64,000 nucleotides of DNA from Morganella morganii H1r (GCF_000633515.1 NZ_AYMP01000006.1:124001-188000); one strand, 5' to 3'. Shown: positions 35,968-46,023, counted from the first letter of the stretch. The notes: generated from the letters alone by a model not told the origin. Numbers and translations: made by a program.

Positions 35968-37031
35968 TGACTGAACAAGCAATGTTAATTCAGGAAGTGC
36001 TGGCCCGGCCGCAGGAAATCACCTGGCTGCCGTGGGCAGTGCAATACTTCTTTATGATCGGGATCGCCGCCTGTGCCGCCCTGTATGCCTGCTGGCAGCG
36101 CTGGCGCGGAGACAAACGGGATGCCCGCCTCGAGATGCTGGCGGTCTTTATCAGTATCACGCTCGGGATCGCCGCGCCGATGGCGCTGACAGCGGATCTG
36201 CATCAGACCGCCCGTGTCTGGCATTTCTATGCTTATCCGACACCGTGGTCGTGGATGCCGTGGGGCGCTCTGTTTCTGCCTGCGTTTACCGGTTGTATCG
36301 GTCTTTATTTCCTGGCACTGGTGGCGGATAAAATCTGGCATAAGCAATTTAAACTGACCCGCTGGGTGGCACTCGGCAGTGCCGCATTTGCCATCGGTCT
36401 GCTGATATATACCGGCCGTGAGGTGTCTGTGGTGCGCGCGCATCCGATCTGGTTCAGTTACTGGATCCCGGTGCTGCTTTTTTTCAGTGCATTACAGGCA
36501 CTGCCTGCCCTGATGATGCTGGGTGCCCGCCGTGAGCCGCAGTATCAGGCACAACTGGCGCGTCTGCAGGTGGTTTCCTTACTGTTGCTGGCGGTGTGTA
36601 TGGGTTTCTGGATCGCCGGTGACACTATTTCAGGTGCTGCTATCCGTACTCAGCTGCGCTTCGGCACAACCGGGTGGACACTGGCGATGGGGGAAATCGT
36701 TCTGTGGAATGTCCTGATGGTGCTGGCAGTCCGTCTGCTGACCCGCCGCGGCTCAGTCGCCTGTATCACCGTTCATACGCTGCTGACGCTGTTCCTGACC
36801 TGGTCGCTGCGCTGGCTGCTGCTGATGCAGGTACAGACACTGCCGAAATACAATGTCATGCACAATCCGTACAGCCTGCCGATGGGCACGGACGGTATTC
36901 AGGCCATTATCGGTACGATTGGTCTGTGGATAGCTCTGGTGATTATATTCCGTGAAGGTATCCGCTGGGTTAATAACAAAGTACAGAATCAACAGAAAGT
37001 CGCGCAGGACGGGGGTGTACAACATGGCTAA
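35967..37031 (+). CDS. ttrC: TtrC, tetrathionate reductase membrane anchor (NrfD-like)
   Basis: A 354-residue quinol-oxidising membrane subunit with about nine hydrophobic helices. It passes electrons from menaquinol to TtrB. The NrfD-family character is visible in the helices and in loops such as LHQTARVWHFYAYPTPWSWMPWGALFLP. The start is ATG 35967, overlapping the ttrB stop, with AGGAG upstream. It overlaps ttrA by eight bases, so all three subunits should be made together. Confidence 0.94.
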   Translation: MTEQAMLIQEVLARPQEITWLPWAVQYFFMIGIAACAALYACWQRWRGDKRDARLEMLAVFISITLGIAAPMALTADLHQTARVWHFYAYPTPWSWMPWGALFLPAFTGCIGLYFLALVADKIWHKQFKLTRWVALGSAAFAIGLLIYTGREVSVVRAHPIWFSYWIPVLLFFSALQALPALMMLGARREPQYQAQLARLQVVSLLLLAVCMGFWIAGDTISGAAIRTQLRFGTTGWTLAMGEIVLWNVLMVLAVRLLTRRGSVACITVHTLLTLFLTWSLRWLLLMQVQTLPKYNVMHNPYSLPMGTDGIQAIIGTIGLWIALVIIFREGIRWVNNKVQNQQKVAQDGGVQHG

Positions 37032-40000
37032 GTCAACAAGACGTCAGTGGTTAAAAGCAGGTTTGGCGATCGGCGGACTGGCAGCGTTCGGTTACAGTTA
37101 CCGCGATGTGGCGAAACGCGCTGTCGACGGGCTGATGAACGGTACATCCGGTAAAGTGACGCTGCACCGCATTAACGGTAACTCGCTGATCCCTGAAGGG
37201 AATGCCCTGAAAGGCTGGCAGGCGGAAAACGCACAGGCGGTCTCAATGACCCAGTGCTTCGGCTGCTGGACGCAGTGCGGGATCCGTGCCCGCGTTGACC
37301 GCGAAACCAATCAGGTGATCCGCATTGCCGGTAACCCGTATCATCCGCTCTCTCACGACCACCATATCGCTTATAACACGCCGCTGGCGGAAGCCCTGAA
37401 AAATATGGGCGGCGAAAGCGGCCTGGAAGGGCGTTCCACCGCCTGTGCCCGTGGCGCAACACTGATGGAAGGGCTGCACAGCCCGCTGCGTATCCTGGAG
37501 CCGATGAAACGCGCCGGTAAACGCGGTGAAGGCAAATGGCAGCGTATCAGCTTTGAACAACTGATAAAAGAAGTGACGGAAGGCGGTGATCTGTTCGGTG
37601 AAGGTCATGTGGACGGGCTGCGTGCTATCCGCGACCTCGATACGCTGATTGACCCGGCACAACCGGCACTCGGCCCGGTGGCAAACCAGTTACTGGTGAC
37701 CAACGCCGGGGATGACGGGCGCGATACCTTTATCCGCCGTTTTGCCCAGAATGCCTTCGGCAGTAAAAACTTTGGTGCGCACGGCTCCTACTGCGGACTG
37801 GCTTACCGCGCCGGTTCCGGCGCACTGATGAACGACCTCGACAAAAACGCCCACGTCAAACCGGACTGGGATTATGTGAAATTTGCGCTGTTCCTCGGCA
37901 CCTCTCCGGCGCAGTCCGGTAACCCGTTCAAACGGCAGGGGCGTCAGCTGGCGAATGCGCGGATCCGCGATAGCTTTAACTATGCGGTGGTTTCACCGGC
38001 ACTGCCGCTGACCACCACGCTTGCCAATGACCACGGGCACTGGATCCCGGTCACACCAGGCACGGATTCCGCGCTGGTGATGGGTATGATCCGCTGGATG
38101 ATTGAGAATAACCGCTATAACGCGGAGTATCTCGCCGTTCCGGGGGAAGCCTCCATGAAGCGTGTCGGTGAGAGCAGCTGGACAAACGCGACTCACCTTG
38201 TCATTACCGATGATGCGCATCCGCTGGCCGGTCAGCATCTGACTGCTGAAGCCCTGAACGGGCAAACATCTGAAGAACCGGTGTATATGGTGCTGACAGA
38301 GCAGGGTGAGCTGGTTCCGGCGGACAACTGCGACCGCGCAGTACTGGAAGTCAGCCAGCCGGTCACGCTGGCAGACGGTACCACGGTGGATCTCAAGAGC
38401 AGCTTCCTGCTGCTGAAAGAATCCGCACAGCGTTTTACCCCGGCAGAATACAGCGCCCGCTGCGGCGTGCCGGAAGAAACAATTGCCGCACTGGCGAAAA
38501 CACTGACCTCGTACGGCCGTCAGGCGGCAGTCATTTCACACGGCGGGATGATGTCCGGTAACGGATTCTATAACGCCTGGGCGGTGATCATGCTCAATGC
38601 ACTGATCGGTAACATGAACCTGAAAGGCGGTGTCTCTGTCGGCGGCGGTAAATTTAACGGTGCCAATGACGGACCGTGCTACAAAATGGACAGCTTTCCG
38701 GGCAAAGTGAAGCCGAAAGGCATGAACCTGGCGCGCAGTAAGTCGGTCTATGAAAAATCTGATGAATACAAAAACAAGGTTTCTGCCGGTCAGAACCCGT
38801 ATCCGGCCAAAGCACCGTGGTATCCGCTGGCAGCCGGTCAGCTGACCGAGCAGCTCGGCTCCGCGCTTGAGGGGTATCCGCACAAGCTGAAAGCCTGGAT
38901 CACCAATATGACCAACCCGCTGTACGGTATTGCGGGAATGCGTCAGGTGATGGAAGAGAAGCTGAAAGACCCGGCGCATCTGCCGCTGATTATCGGTATC
39001 GATGCCTTTATGAATGAAACTACCGCGCTGGCGGATTACATTGTGCCGGATACCCACAACTTTGAAAGCTGGGGGTTCAGTGCACCGTGGTCCGGGGTAC
39101 AGACCAAAGCCACCACCGCCCGCTGGCCGGTTGTTACGCCGCGTGTGGCAAAAACGGCGGATGGTCAGCCGGTCGCCATGGAATCCTTCTGTATTGCGGT
39201 GGCGAAAGCCCTGAACCTGCCGGGATTCGGCGACAATGCTATCGCGGACAATGACGGCAACACCTGGCCGCTGAACACGGCAGAGGATTACTATCTGCGT
39301 GTGGCGGCCAATACTGCCTTTATGGGTGAGAAACCGGGGCCGGAAGCCAAAGAGGCGGATATCCGTCTGTCCGGGGTGGATCGCATCATGCCTGCCATGC
39401 AGCAGGTGCTGAAAGCAGAGGAAATCAGCCGTGTGGCTTATCTCTTCAGCCGCGGCGGCCGTTTTGCGCCTTATGAAAAGGGCTGGGACGGGGAGAAAAC
39501 CGGGCCGCAGTGGAAACAGCCGCTGCAGATCTGGAACGCGGAAGTGGCACAGAACCGCCATGCCATCACCGGCGAGCGTTTCAGCGGGTGTCCGGCCTAT
39601 TATCCGCCGCGCCTGTCTGACGGCAGCGATATTGACCGTGTCTATCCGGCGGAAAGCTGGCCGCTGAAACTGATGTCCTTTAAATCCCATGTGATGAGCA
39701 GTTCAACCACCATGATTGAGCGCCTGCACCATGTGAAACCGTCAAACCTGGTGGCAATCAACCCGGCGGACGGCGAGAGGTTTGGCGTGCAGCACGGGGA
39801 TCGGGTACGTATCACCACGCCGGGCGGCAGTGTCGAAGCGCAAATCAGCCTGCTGACCGGTGTGATGCCGGGGGTGGTGGCGATTGAACACGGTTACGGA
39901 CATCACGAAATGGGCGCGCGTCAGCACTATCTTGACGGCGAAGCGCTGGCAATGGATAAACGCATCGCGTCCGGCATTAATATCAACGACCTCGGCTTCG

Positions 40001-40104
40001 CTGACCCGACCCGTCAGGTGGCGAACACCTGGCTGGACTGGGTAACCGGCGCCTCTGTCCGGCAGGGACTGCCGGCGAAAGTGGAACGGATTTCCGCAGC
40101 CTGA
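37024..40104 (+). CDS. ttrA: TtrA, tetrathionate reductase molybdopterin catalytic subunit
   Basis: The 1026-residue catalytic subunit reduces tetrathionate to thiosulfate in the periplasm. It starts with a true Tat signal (STRRQWLKAGLAIGG), followed by the [4Fe-4S] binding motif CFGCWTQCGIR and molybdopterin guanine dinucleotide domains (TDSALVMGMIRWMI, the late QISLLTGVMPGVVAIEHGYG region). Length and order match Salmonella TtrA. ATG 37024 lies within the ttrC end. A hairpin terminator at 40154-40192 closes the operon. Confidence 0.96.
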   Translation: MAKSTRRQWLKAGLAIGGLAAFGYSYRDVAKRAVDGLMNGTSGKVTLHRINGNSLIPEGNALKGWQAENAQAVSMTQCFGCWTQCGIRARVDRETNQVIRIAGNPYHPLSHDHHIAYNTPLAEALKNMGGESGLEGRSTACARGATLMEGLHSPLRILEPMKRAGKRGEGKWQRISFEQLIKEVTEGGDLFGEGHVDGLRAIRDLDTLIDPAQPALGPVANQLLVTNAGDDGRDTFIRRFAQNAFGSKNFGAHGSYCGLAYRAGSGALMNDLDKNAHVKPDWDYVKFALFLGTSPAQSGNPFKRQGRQLANARIRDSFNYAVVSPALPLTTTLANDHGHWIPVTPGTDSALVMGMIRWMIENNRYNAEYLAVPGEASMKRVGESSWTNATHLVITDDAHPLAGQHLTAEALNGQTSEEPVYMVLTEQGELVPADNCDRAVLEVSQPVTLADGTTVDLKSSFLLLKESAQRFTPAEYSARCGVPEETIAALAKTLTSYGRQAAVISHGGMMSGNGFYNAWAVIMLNALIGNMNLKGGVSVGGGKFNGANDGPCYKMDSFPGKVKPKGMNLARSKSVYEKSDEYKNKVSAGQNPYPAKAPWYPLAAGQLTEQLGSALEGYPHKLKAWITNMTNPLYGIAGMRQVMEEKLKDPAHLPLIIGIDAFMNETTALADYIVPDTHNFESWGFSAPWSGVQTKATTARWPVVTPRVAKTADGQPVAMESFCIAVAKALNLPGFGDNAIADNDGNTWPLNTAEDYYLRVAANTAFMGEKPGPEAKEADIRLSGVDRIMPAMQQVLKAEEISRVAYLFSRGGRFAPYEKGWDGEKTGPQWKQPLQIWNAEVAQNRHAITGERFSGCPAYYPPRLSDGSDIDRVYPAESWPLKLMSFKSHVMSSSTTMIERLHHVKPSNLVAINPADGERFGVQHGDRVRITTPGGSVEAQISLLTGVMPGVVAIEHGYGHHEMGARQHYLDGEALAMDKRIASGININDLGFADPTRQVANTWLDWVTGASVRQGLPAKVERISAA

Positions 40105-40153
40105 TAACACGGTCTGCCTCAACCCGTCATCACCTCTGGCCACCCCGTAAAGT

Positions 40154-40192
40154 AAACCCCGAAAGTCGGATATCCGATGATTAGGGGTTTTT
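40154..40192 (+). terminator. Terminator after ttrBCA
   Basis: Outer arms AAACCCC and GGGGTTT enclose an inner palindrome TCGGATATCCGA; TTTTC follows. It stands 50 bases after the ttrA stop and before the convergent toxin-like gene. Confidence 0.75.
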
Positions 40193-40259
40193 CGTTTCAG
40201 AGTTCATCATCAGCTCAATCTGAAAAAGACTCAGGCTTCTTTTGCAGCAAGCCCTTCAG

Positions 40260-43200
40260 TCAATCATACAGAGCCGATACAACAAACCCTTTTTGTAATG
40301 CAATTGTTTTTCCTCCGACTGAAATACTGTTAGGTATTGATGCATACGTAAAACCTTTTCCGGCCGGTAGCCTGAGCTTATTACCTTTTTGCAGAACAAC
40401 GGCTTCACCATTCGTACTTACCGGATTCCTCAGAATTATATGTCCTTCCCCTGAGCAAATAAATACCGGGATAGTATCAGACAAGCCATTGGGGTTAACA
40501 ATAACCTCATGACCACGCCCGGTTAATATGTAACTTCCGAAGTTTTTTAACACGGTATCACCGACTGAAGCATGACCATCACCAAAAACATTAAGAACTA
40601 TTTTTCTCTTCAATCCGTCTATAATTGCCGTATTACTACCAGAACCACCATCAATGACGTCTTCCGAACCTGATACGAATACAATATCATTTCCATCACC
40701 AGCATTAATTCCGGCTCCGGTACTTCTGGAATAAATAGTATCATCTCCATTCAGAAAATCACCATATCCCTGAATACTGTCCTTACCCTGATTGTTATGA
40801 GCGATATAAGATGTGTCTTTTATAGCACCATCTGATGTGTAAATAATATGAGATACCCGTTTTCCCTTAGTTTCTTCATGTGTTTTAAAACCGATAAAAC
40901 CCATGTTTTCATTTTCCGGGGATGTATTATAGGTAACATTATCAAAACTGCCGGCTTTCTCAGGTGTTATATACTGATGTCCGCTCAGTGATTCATAAAA
41001 CAAATATTCACCAGCCTCATTTTTTTGTTTTTCACCAGGAACATTATCATCGCTTAGTATAAATTCATTATAACTGCCTTCACTTTCACCTTTCTGATTC
41101 GTTTTTGATATCCATGCATAATTATACAGTTGATTTCTGGTCACATTGAGTATTGTATCTTTAAAGAATACTTCTCTTTGTCTGCCTCTTTTTTTTGTAT
41201 CTGATATAGCATCCAGAATTAACCCTCCTCCCATTAAAAACAAGGCGAACCCAAACCCGGTAAACCCTGACAGAACAACACCAGAGATAGCACCTAATAT
41301 ACCCAGTGAGGCTGACGCAATTTTTGCCAGATCTGTCTCCTCCACACCTTCGATGAAGTTCAATGCACTGAATATCACACCAACGGAGGCACCTGCTGTT
41401 TTCAGTATTCCTTTTACTTCAGCGGCATAAGACCCGGAAACAAGTTTAAAAGGATCCATATGTTCAATCAGTCCGGTACTGAAAGAAAAGATATCAGCTG
41501 ATGCAATTTTCACATAATCAAGGATAGCATTTTCTTTTGTTTCTCTGTCTACCTTCGGATCAGATAAGATTATGGTTAAATAGATAAAGCTTACAGCATT
41601 AAGAGCCGTTGTCAGCGAGGCATCAGTACTTACTGACCGTTTAATTCTGCCTTTGTATATTGATTCAAATAGTGTTTTACGTTCAGCTATTATCTCCAGG
41701 TGTTCTTTACTGCCATAAAACTTTATACCTTCTTCAGTAAATGGATTTATACTCCGATCTATTTTTATCTCGTTTTTTTCCGCAACTGATATGAAACCTG
41801 ACCAGTCAGTTAATAAAGCAGGAGGTTTAACGTGTTCTGTTGTCAGGTCTTTAATATGAACCTCTCTGTAATACTTACTTGTTTTTTCGCAGTTAATACC
41901 TGCAAAAAACTCACTTAAAGTGCTGTCAGTCATATCCGTATAAATATGTTCATTGTTAATGTTTATATCAATAAAAGACATTAAACCCAGATTCACTGTT
42001 ACATCAACTTTACTGGTTTGAGTAAGGTCCATAAAAAAATCTGTTCTTATCGATTCGTTACCATTATCCCATACAATGAGATCCTTTCCGCGCTTTGATA
42101 ATTTAAAAACATCTTCGGTATTATATTTTCTTAAGCTAAAGATAGTGCATTTCGAGTGTCCTGTATCAGATCTCAAATCAAAGGTAATATGACTTATGCC
42201 TTTTTTTATTTTTTTAACAACGCCAATCTGATGAACATCCGGAACCGTGTGTTGTGAGGGAAGGGAGAATGTCAGATAGTCTTTTGTTTTATACATCTCT
42301 GAACCCAGCCTGATCAGATCTAAATTCATTGCCTTTCGGGGTTGTATTTTTTTTGATTGACCGGACTCATCACTAATGAGTCTGTATGTTCTGAATACTT
42401 TTTTAGGTGTTCCGGACAGACACAGTTTTTGGATATCCATGTCCGTTGCTTTCAGTAAATCTGATTTTATTTCGTTGTTTTTTATTGATTCCGGTGAACT
42501 GAAACTGTCCCACAGCGCTTTTCCTCCTGCGGTTAATCCTAATACCCCCATGGCAGTACCGGCTGCAATGACTGTTTTACTTTTCAGGGCCTGCACATAA
42601 GACGTTGCCACGGGTGCCACAGCTGCTCCTGCCGCCGCCAGAGGCAGTAAAGTATCCCCGCCACTCTGGCTTGTGGCTGATGAGGATATCTGTGTTTCCC
42701 GTATGCCGGTGTGTACAGATATGCGATGAGCCCCTTTTGTCAGCGGTGCGGGATAAGCGGTGGCTTCACATTTCATATTGAAATACGTGTTGGTAATAAT
42801 CTTTTCGTTTATTTGCCGGCGGCTCTCAGTCTTAAGGTTAGTACAATACAGCAGCGCTGAAAGACCACTTTCCTGCCGGAGTTTGTCCGCAGCCAGATAA
42901 TGCATCTGTTCAGGCACAGAGAGATGAGTATTTACCCCGGGCGCAGGGGCCGGCCTGTTCTGTACTGTCGCACAGGTATAAGCCTCAGGATTGGCAGTTG
43001 AATTTGATGAGAATGCGGTGAGCCGTTGTACTGAGGAGCAGGGAGCCGGTGCATCGCATACACCTCCGCTCATTTCCGCCAGAGTGTCGACCTCAAAAGC
43101 GGGAGGTTGTTGTAATTTACCTGTTTTTTCAGCGGGTTCCGCACCGGATGAGAGATTACCCGCCATATTTCCCAGCGCAGTCCAGTAGTGGCCGGCACGG

Positions 43201-43874
43201 ATAAAAATATTAGCCATAAAGGCCGGCACTTTCAGCACATTGCGTTGCGGGGGGCCTTCGTCTTTCATCCGGTGCCTTGCGACAATGGTTATCACCGCCA
43301 GTGCCGTAAACAGGCGGACAGACGTGTGATTGTCGTCGTTACCCAAAAACTGTTGCAGAAACGTTCCATCCGTCCAGCCGGTAACGGTATTTCTGATAAT
43401 CGCTGCCAGCCGGGAAACAATATTCATATTCTCGGGAAGGTACTCTGATACCAGTCCGAGGGCATGCAGTGCTGCGGTATCAATATTCCGTCGTTCAGTA
43501 ACCGCAGTATACAGACTGTTTGCTGCGGTAATGAGCGGGGCCGGGGTACCCGGAAGTAGTTCAGAAAGGCAGACAGAAAGTATTTTGTTCTCCCCGTATT
43601 CGCCCAGGGTACGGACAAGCTGCTGCACACACCGGCGGCAGTCTTCCGTAAACGGAACCCGTGAATCCGCCGCTTCTCCGGCAGAAAACGACGGATCAGT
43701 ATGATGGTCTTTATAAGGGGTAAAGGCTTCAGCCCCTTCAAACCAGGTCTCTTCCATTTCAACGTAGTCGATGGCATCAGACCAGATATCCGGGTCTTCC
43801 GGTTCTGGATTATCCCGGCATACCGGGGTTATGTTAGCTGATGAGGCGGTGGTTAGTGTGTTTACAGGTGGCAT
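40260..43874 (-). CDS. Large toxin-like protein with TcdA/TcdB-type pore-forming region
   Basis: A 1204-residue protein with no signal peptide. Residues 1-400 are weakly conserved and helical. Two hydrophobic helices (about 407-425 and 433-452) are followed by a mixed region and then, near 755-895, by a hydrophobic block (ASVGVIFSALNFIEG, ASLGILGAISGVVLSGFTGFG, LFLMGGGLILDAIS) that resembles the pore-forming/translocation domain of clostridial TcdA/TcdB and insect Mcf toxins. The C-terminus (1030-1090) has RTX-like glycine/aspartate repeats such as GINAGDGNDIVFV. The 3' two thirds are markedly AT-rich compared with the flanks, while the first 900 bases are not, suggesting a horizontally acquired mosaic. 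No activator or dedicated exporter gene lies nearby. Toxin function is inference. Confidence 0.72.
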   Translation of the reverse strand: MPPVNTLTTASSANITPVCRDNPEPEDPDIWSDAIDYVEMEETWFEGAEAFTPYKDHHTDPSFSAGEAADSRVPFTEDCRRCVQQLVRTLGEYGENKILSVCLSELLPGTPAPLITAANSLYTAVTERRNIDTAALHALGLVSEYLPENMNIVSRLAAIIRNTVTGWTDGTFLQQFLGNDDNHTSVRLFTALAVITIVARHRMKDEGPPQRNVLKVPAFMANIFIRAGHYWTALGNMAGNLSSGAEPAEKTGKLQQPPAFEVDTLAEMSGGVCDAPAPCSSVQRLTAFSSNSTANPEAYTCATVQNRPAPAPGVNTHLSVPEQMHYLAADKLRQESGLSALLYCTNLKTESRRQINEKIITNTYFNMKCEATAYPAPLTKGAHRISVHTGIRETQISSSATSQSGGDTLLPLAAAGAAVAPVATSYVQALKSKTVIAAGTAMGVLGLTAGGKALWDSFSSPESIKNNEIKSDLLKATDMDIQKLCLSGTPKKVFRTYRLISDESGQSKKIQPRKAMNLDLIRLGSEMYKTKDYLTFSLPSQHTVPDVHQIGVVKKIKKGISHITFDLRSDTGHSKCTIFSLRKYNTEDVFKLSKRGKDLIVWDNGNESIRTDFFMDLTQTSKVDVTVNLGLMSFIDININNEHIYTDMTDSTLSEFFAGINCEKTSKYYREVHIKDLTTEHVKPPALLTDWSGFISVAEKNEIKIDRSINPFTEEGIKFYGSKEHLEIIAERKTLFESIYKGRIKRSVSTDASLTTALNAVSFIYLTIILSDPKVDRETKENAILDYVKIASADIFSFSTGLIEHMDPFKLVSGSYAAEVKGILKTAGASVGVIFSALNFIEGVEETDLAKIASASLGILGAISGVVLSGFTGFGFALFLMGGGLILDAISDTKKRGRQREVFFKDTILNVTRNQLYNYAWISKTNQKGESEGSYNEFILSDDNVPGEKQKNEAGEYLFYESLSGHQYITPEKAGSFDNVTYNTSPENENMGFIGFKTHEETKGKRVSHIIYTSDGAIKDTSYIAHNNQGKDSIQGYGDFLNGDDTIYSRSTGAGINAGDGNDIVFVSGSEDVIDGGSGSNTAIIDGLKRKIVLNVFGDGHASVGDTVLKNFGSYILTGRGHEVIVNPNGLSDTIPVFICSGEGHIILRNPVSTNGEAVVLQKGNKLRLPAGKGFTYASIPNSISVGGKTIALQKGFVVSALYD

Positions 43875-44002
43875 ATACTTCCGTTTCTGATTTGTAACCG
43901 GCTGTTAAGACTCCCTTATTTATCATTCTCAAAAAAAAATGTCTGTCAGTAAAAAACATGATACGTATTCAGTTTTTGCAGCAAGCCCGCAGAAAACACA
44001 AA

Positions 44003-44020
44003 GGACACCAAATGGTGTCC
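44003..44020 (-). terminator. Hairpin downstream of bssS
   Basis: GGACACC, four-base loop, GGTGTCC, followed on the reverse strand by TTTGTGTTTT. It lies 22 bases past the bssS stop and is a reasonable intrinsic terminator for it. Confidence 0.7.
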
Positions 44021-44041
44021 CTCTTGTGCGGTCTTTGCGTG

Positions 44042-44299
44042 TCAGTGTCTGATATTGTCTGACTGATTATAATATTCACCGGATTCAATTTTATCGATAC
44101 CGGCCTGAAGTATGTCAATCAACTGGCGGGCGACATCGGTCGTCAGCCACATGGTTTTATCCACTTCTGCATGTTCGGGAGACTGGGACTGATCCTGCAG
44201 ATAATGCAGGCGCAGCATCATGGCGTCGTAACTGTCGACGGTACTGATATCCCATCCGATAACCGGATGAGTCTGGATAACGGTTTTTTTATCGTTCAT
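44042..44299 (-). CDS. bssS: BssS, biofilm/signal-secretion regulator
   Basis: An 85-residue protein that matches E. coli BssS nearly throughout: VIQTHPVIGWDISTVDSYDAMMLRLHYL near the start and the WLTTDVARQLIDILQAGIDKIESGEY end. In E. coli BssS affects biofilm formation through quorum-related and cyclic nucleotide effects, with an unclear molecular role. AGGAGG lies seven bases before the ATG. Its neighbour pyrC is conserved; in E. coli dinI lies between them, and it is absent here. Confidence 0.93.
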   Translation of the reverse strand: MNDKKTVIQTHPVIGWDISTVDSYDAMMLRLHYLQDQSQSPEHAEVDKTMWLTTDVARQLIDILQAGIDKIESGEYYNQSDNIRH

Positions 44300-44467
44300 A
44301 GAACCTCCTAATCATACGGCAAGATGGCTAAGTATCTCTGACTAAGAGCTGACGTCCCGTTAACAACGGGTGATATCAGTATAAGGTCTTTTTGAAAAGT
44401 AAAAAGGGGGGGATCAGACTTTTATTATGCAAAAAACGGCAAAATAGTCTTCTCTGAACATCATAGT

Positions 44468-44498
44468 CGTGCAATAAGCCGTTTTTCGCCTTATTGCA
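44468..44498. repeat. Large inverted repeat between pyrC and bssS
   Basis: Arms GTGCAATAAG and CTTATTGCAC around an 11-base centre containing five T. It lies about 37 bases after the pyrC stop. There is no T-run after the stem in either direction, so if it ends pyrC transcription it does so by another mechanism, or it protects the 3' end. Confidence 0.6.
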
Positions 44499-44534
44499 CT
44501 AAATGACTACGTATTTATAACTAATTTATTTTGC

Positions 44535-45587
44535 TTAACGACAGGTTTTAATATCCCAGCGGGCATCGGTGCCGGCCAGGAAAGGCACTAAAATATCTTC
44601 TGCACCGTTAATGGTTTCCGGGGTGATAACTTCCTGACGGGTTAATTCGATAAAGCCGTCATTGACCGGCAGACCATAAAACGCCGGGCCGTTCAGTGAA
44701 CAGAATGCCTCAAAGTGCGCCAGCGCGTTAAGCTCCTCAAATACCGTGGCATACGCGGCCAGTGCGGTCGGGGCATTGAACACCCCGGCACAGCCGCAGG
44801 CGGACTCTTTGCGGTGACGGGCATGCGGGGCACTGTCCGTGCCGAGAAAGAACCGCTTGCAGCCGCCGGCTACCGCCTGACGCAACGCTTCCTGATGCAC
44901 ATTTCGTTTCAGGATCGGCAGGCAGAACAGATGCGGACGCACACCGCCGACCAGCATGTGGTTGCGGTTAAACATCAGATGCTGCGGTGTCAGTGTGGCG
45001 GCGACATTATCATCCCCGTCCAGTACATACTGCGCGGCTTCTTTGGTGGTGATATGCTCGAACACCACTTTCAGTGCCGGGAAATCACGGCGCAGCGGGA
45101 TCATCACATCATCAATAAAGCGGGCTTCGCGGTCAAAAATATCAATATCGGCATGTGTGACTTCACCGTGTACCAGCAGCGGCATACCGTTGCGGGACAT
45201 CATCTCCAGCACCGGATAAATATTGCGGATATCTGACACGCCGTGTGCGGAGTTGGTGGTCGCATTCGCCGGATACAGTTTACAGGCAGTAAACACACCT
45301 TCGCGGAAACCGCGTTCAATCTCTGCCGGGTCTGCGTTATCGGTCAGATAGCAGGTCATCAGCGGGGTGAAATCATGCCCCTGCGGAACGGCGTCCAGGA
45401 TGCGTTCGCGGTACGCAATGGCGGCATCGGTGGTGGTGACCGGCGGAACCAGGTTCGGCATCACAATGGCGCGCCCGAAAAACTCACTGGTGAAAGGCAC
45501 AACAGTACCGAGCATCGCACCATCACGGAAATGGATATGCCAGTCGTCAGGGCGGCGGATTTTCAGGGAAGTAACAGGATGAGTCAT
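44535..45587 (-). CDS. pyrC: PyrC, dihydroorotase
   Basis: PyrC closes carbamoyl aspartate to dihydroorotate in pyrimidine synthesis. The zinc-binding motif [13 protein letters not shown] near residue 15, the carboxylated lysine region [13 protein letters not shown] (near 103), the [13 protein letters not shown] block and [13 protein letters not shown] (near 250) are all in place. At 350 residues from ATG 45587 it matches the family; the longer open frame to 45740 is not homologous. It is transcribed alone. Confidence 0.96.
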   Translation of the reverse strand: MTHPVTSLKIRRPDDWHIHFRDGAMLGTVVPFTSEFFGRAIVMPNLVPPVTTTDAAIAYRERILDAVPQGHDFTPLMTCYLTDNADPAEIERGFREGVFTACKLYPANATTNSAHGVSDIRNIYPVLEMMSRNGMPLLVHGEVTHADIDIFDREARFIDDVMIPLRRDFPALKVVFEHITTKEAAQYVLDGDDNVAATLTPQHLMFNRNHMLVGGVRPHLFCLPILKRNVHQEALRQAVAGGCKRFFLGTDSAPHARHRKESACGCAGVFNAPTALAAYATVFEELNALAHFEAFCSLNGPAFYGLPVNDGFIELTRQEVITPETINGAEDILVPFLAGTDARWDIKTCR

Positions 45588-45676
45588 TGAACCGGCTCCG
45601 AAATAAGTAAAGGATAACCTGATGGCGGGTGCCATAAGCCGGAAAAGAATGATAGAACGATTCGCCGGTAAATACC

Positions 45677-45898
45677 ATGTTAATTTGCGTTTCTGCGTTA
45701 TCGGCGGAAAAAGTGAAAAAAACACAGGCAGAAATGGCACAGGCCCCGGGAATCAGACAGCCGACAGTCGCCGGAATGGAAAAACCGGGGCATGATGTCA
45801 AATTATCCACGCTGAGACGTTATGTCGATACTATTGGCGGAAAACTGAATATTGATGTTGAACTGCCGGACGGTACGCACTATACGTTCCGGGTCTGA
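45677..45898 (+). pseudogene. Remnant of an XRE-family antitoxin-like regulator
   Basis: The 73-codon frame encodes a helix-turn-helix of the HigA/XRE type ([30 protein letters not shown]) and the C-terminal beta tail (TLRRYVDTIGGKLNIDVELPDGTHYTF) usual in these antitoxins. The 40-50 residues that normally precede the HTH are missing, and there is no toxin gene alongside. I read it as the decayed end of a toxin-antitoxin locus, though it could still be expressed as a short DNA-binding protein. Confidence 0.6.
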
Positions 45899-45947
45899 TA
45901 CGGGATACGGCGGATAAAACAGAGAAATAAACAGGAGAGATAAACGC

Positions 45948-46023
45948 TGGCTCCTCCAGCTGGACTCGAACCAGCGACATACGGATTAACAGTCCGCCGT
46001 TCTACCGACTGAACTATGGAGGA
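45948..46023 (-). tRNA. tRNA-Asn (GTT), copy 1
   Basis: On the reverse strand the 76 bases fold as tRNA-Asn with anticodon GTT (CTGTTAATC loop), T-loop TTCGAGT and encoded CCA end. It differs from the other three copies by one T-loop base (TTCGAGT versus TTCAAGT). It lacks an adjacent hairpin terminator. Confidence 0.95.

Noticed and set aside
38536..39690. 384-codon reverse open frame opposite ttrA
   Set aside because: It is the antisense of a well-conserved molybdoenzyme; composition is rich in Arg/His as expected of shadow frames, and no ribosome binding site or homology is apparent.
40177..40512. Forward open frame overlapping the toxin-like gene end
   Set aside because: Shadow frame of the toxin-like gene with no family features.
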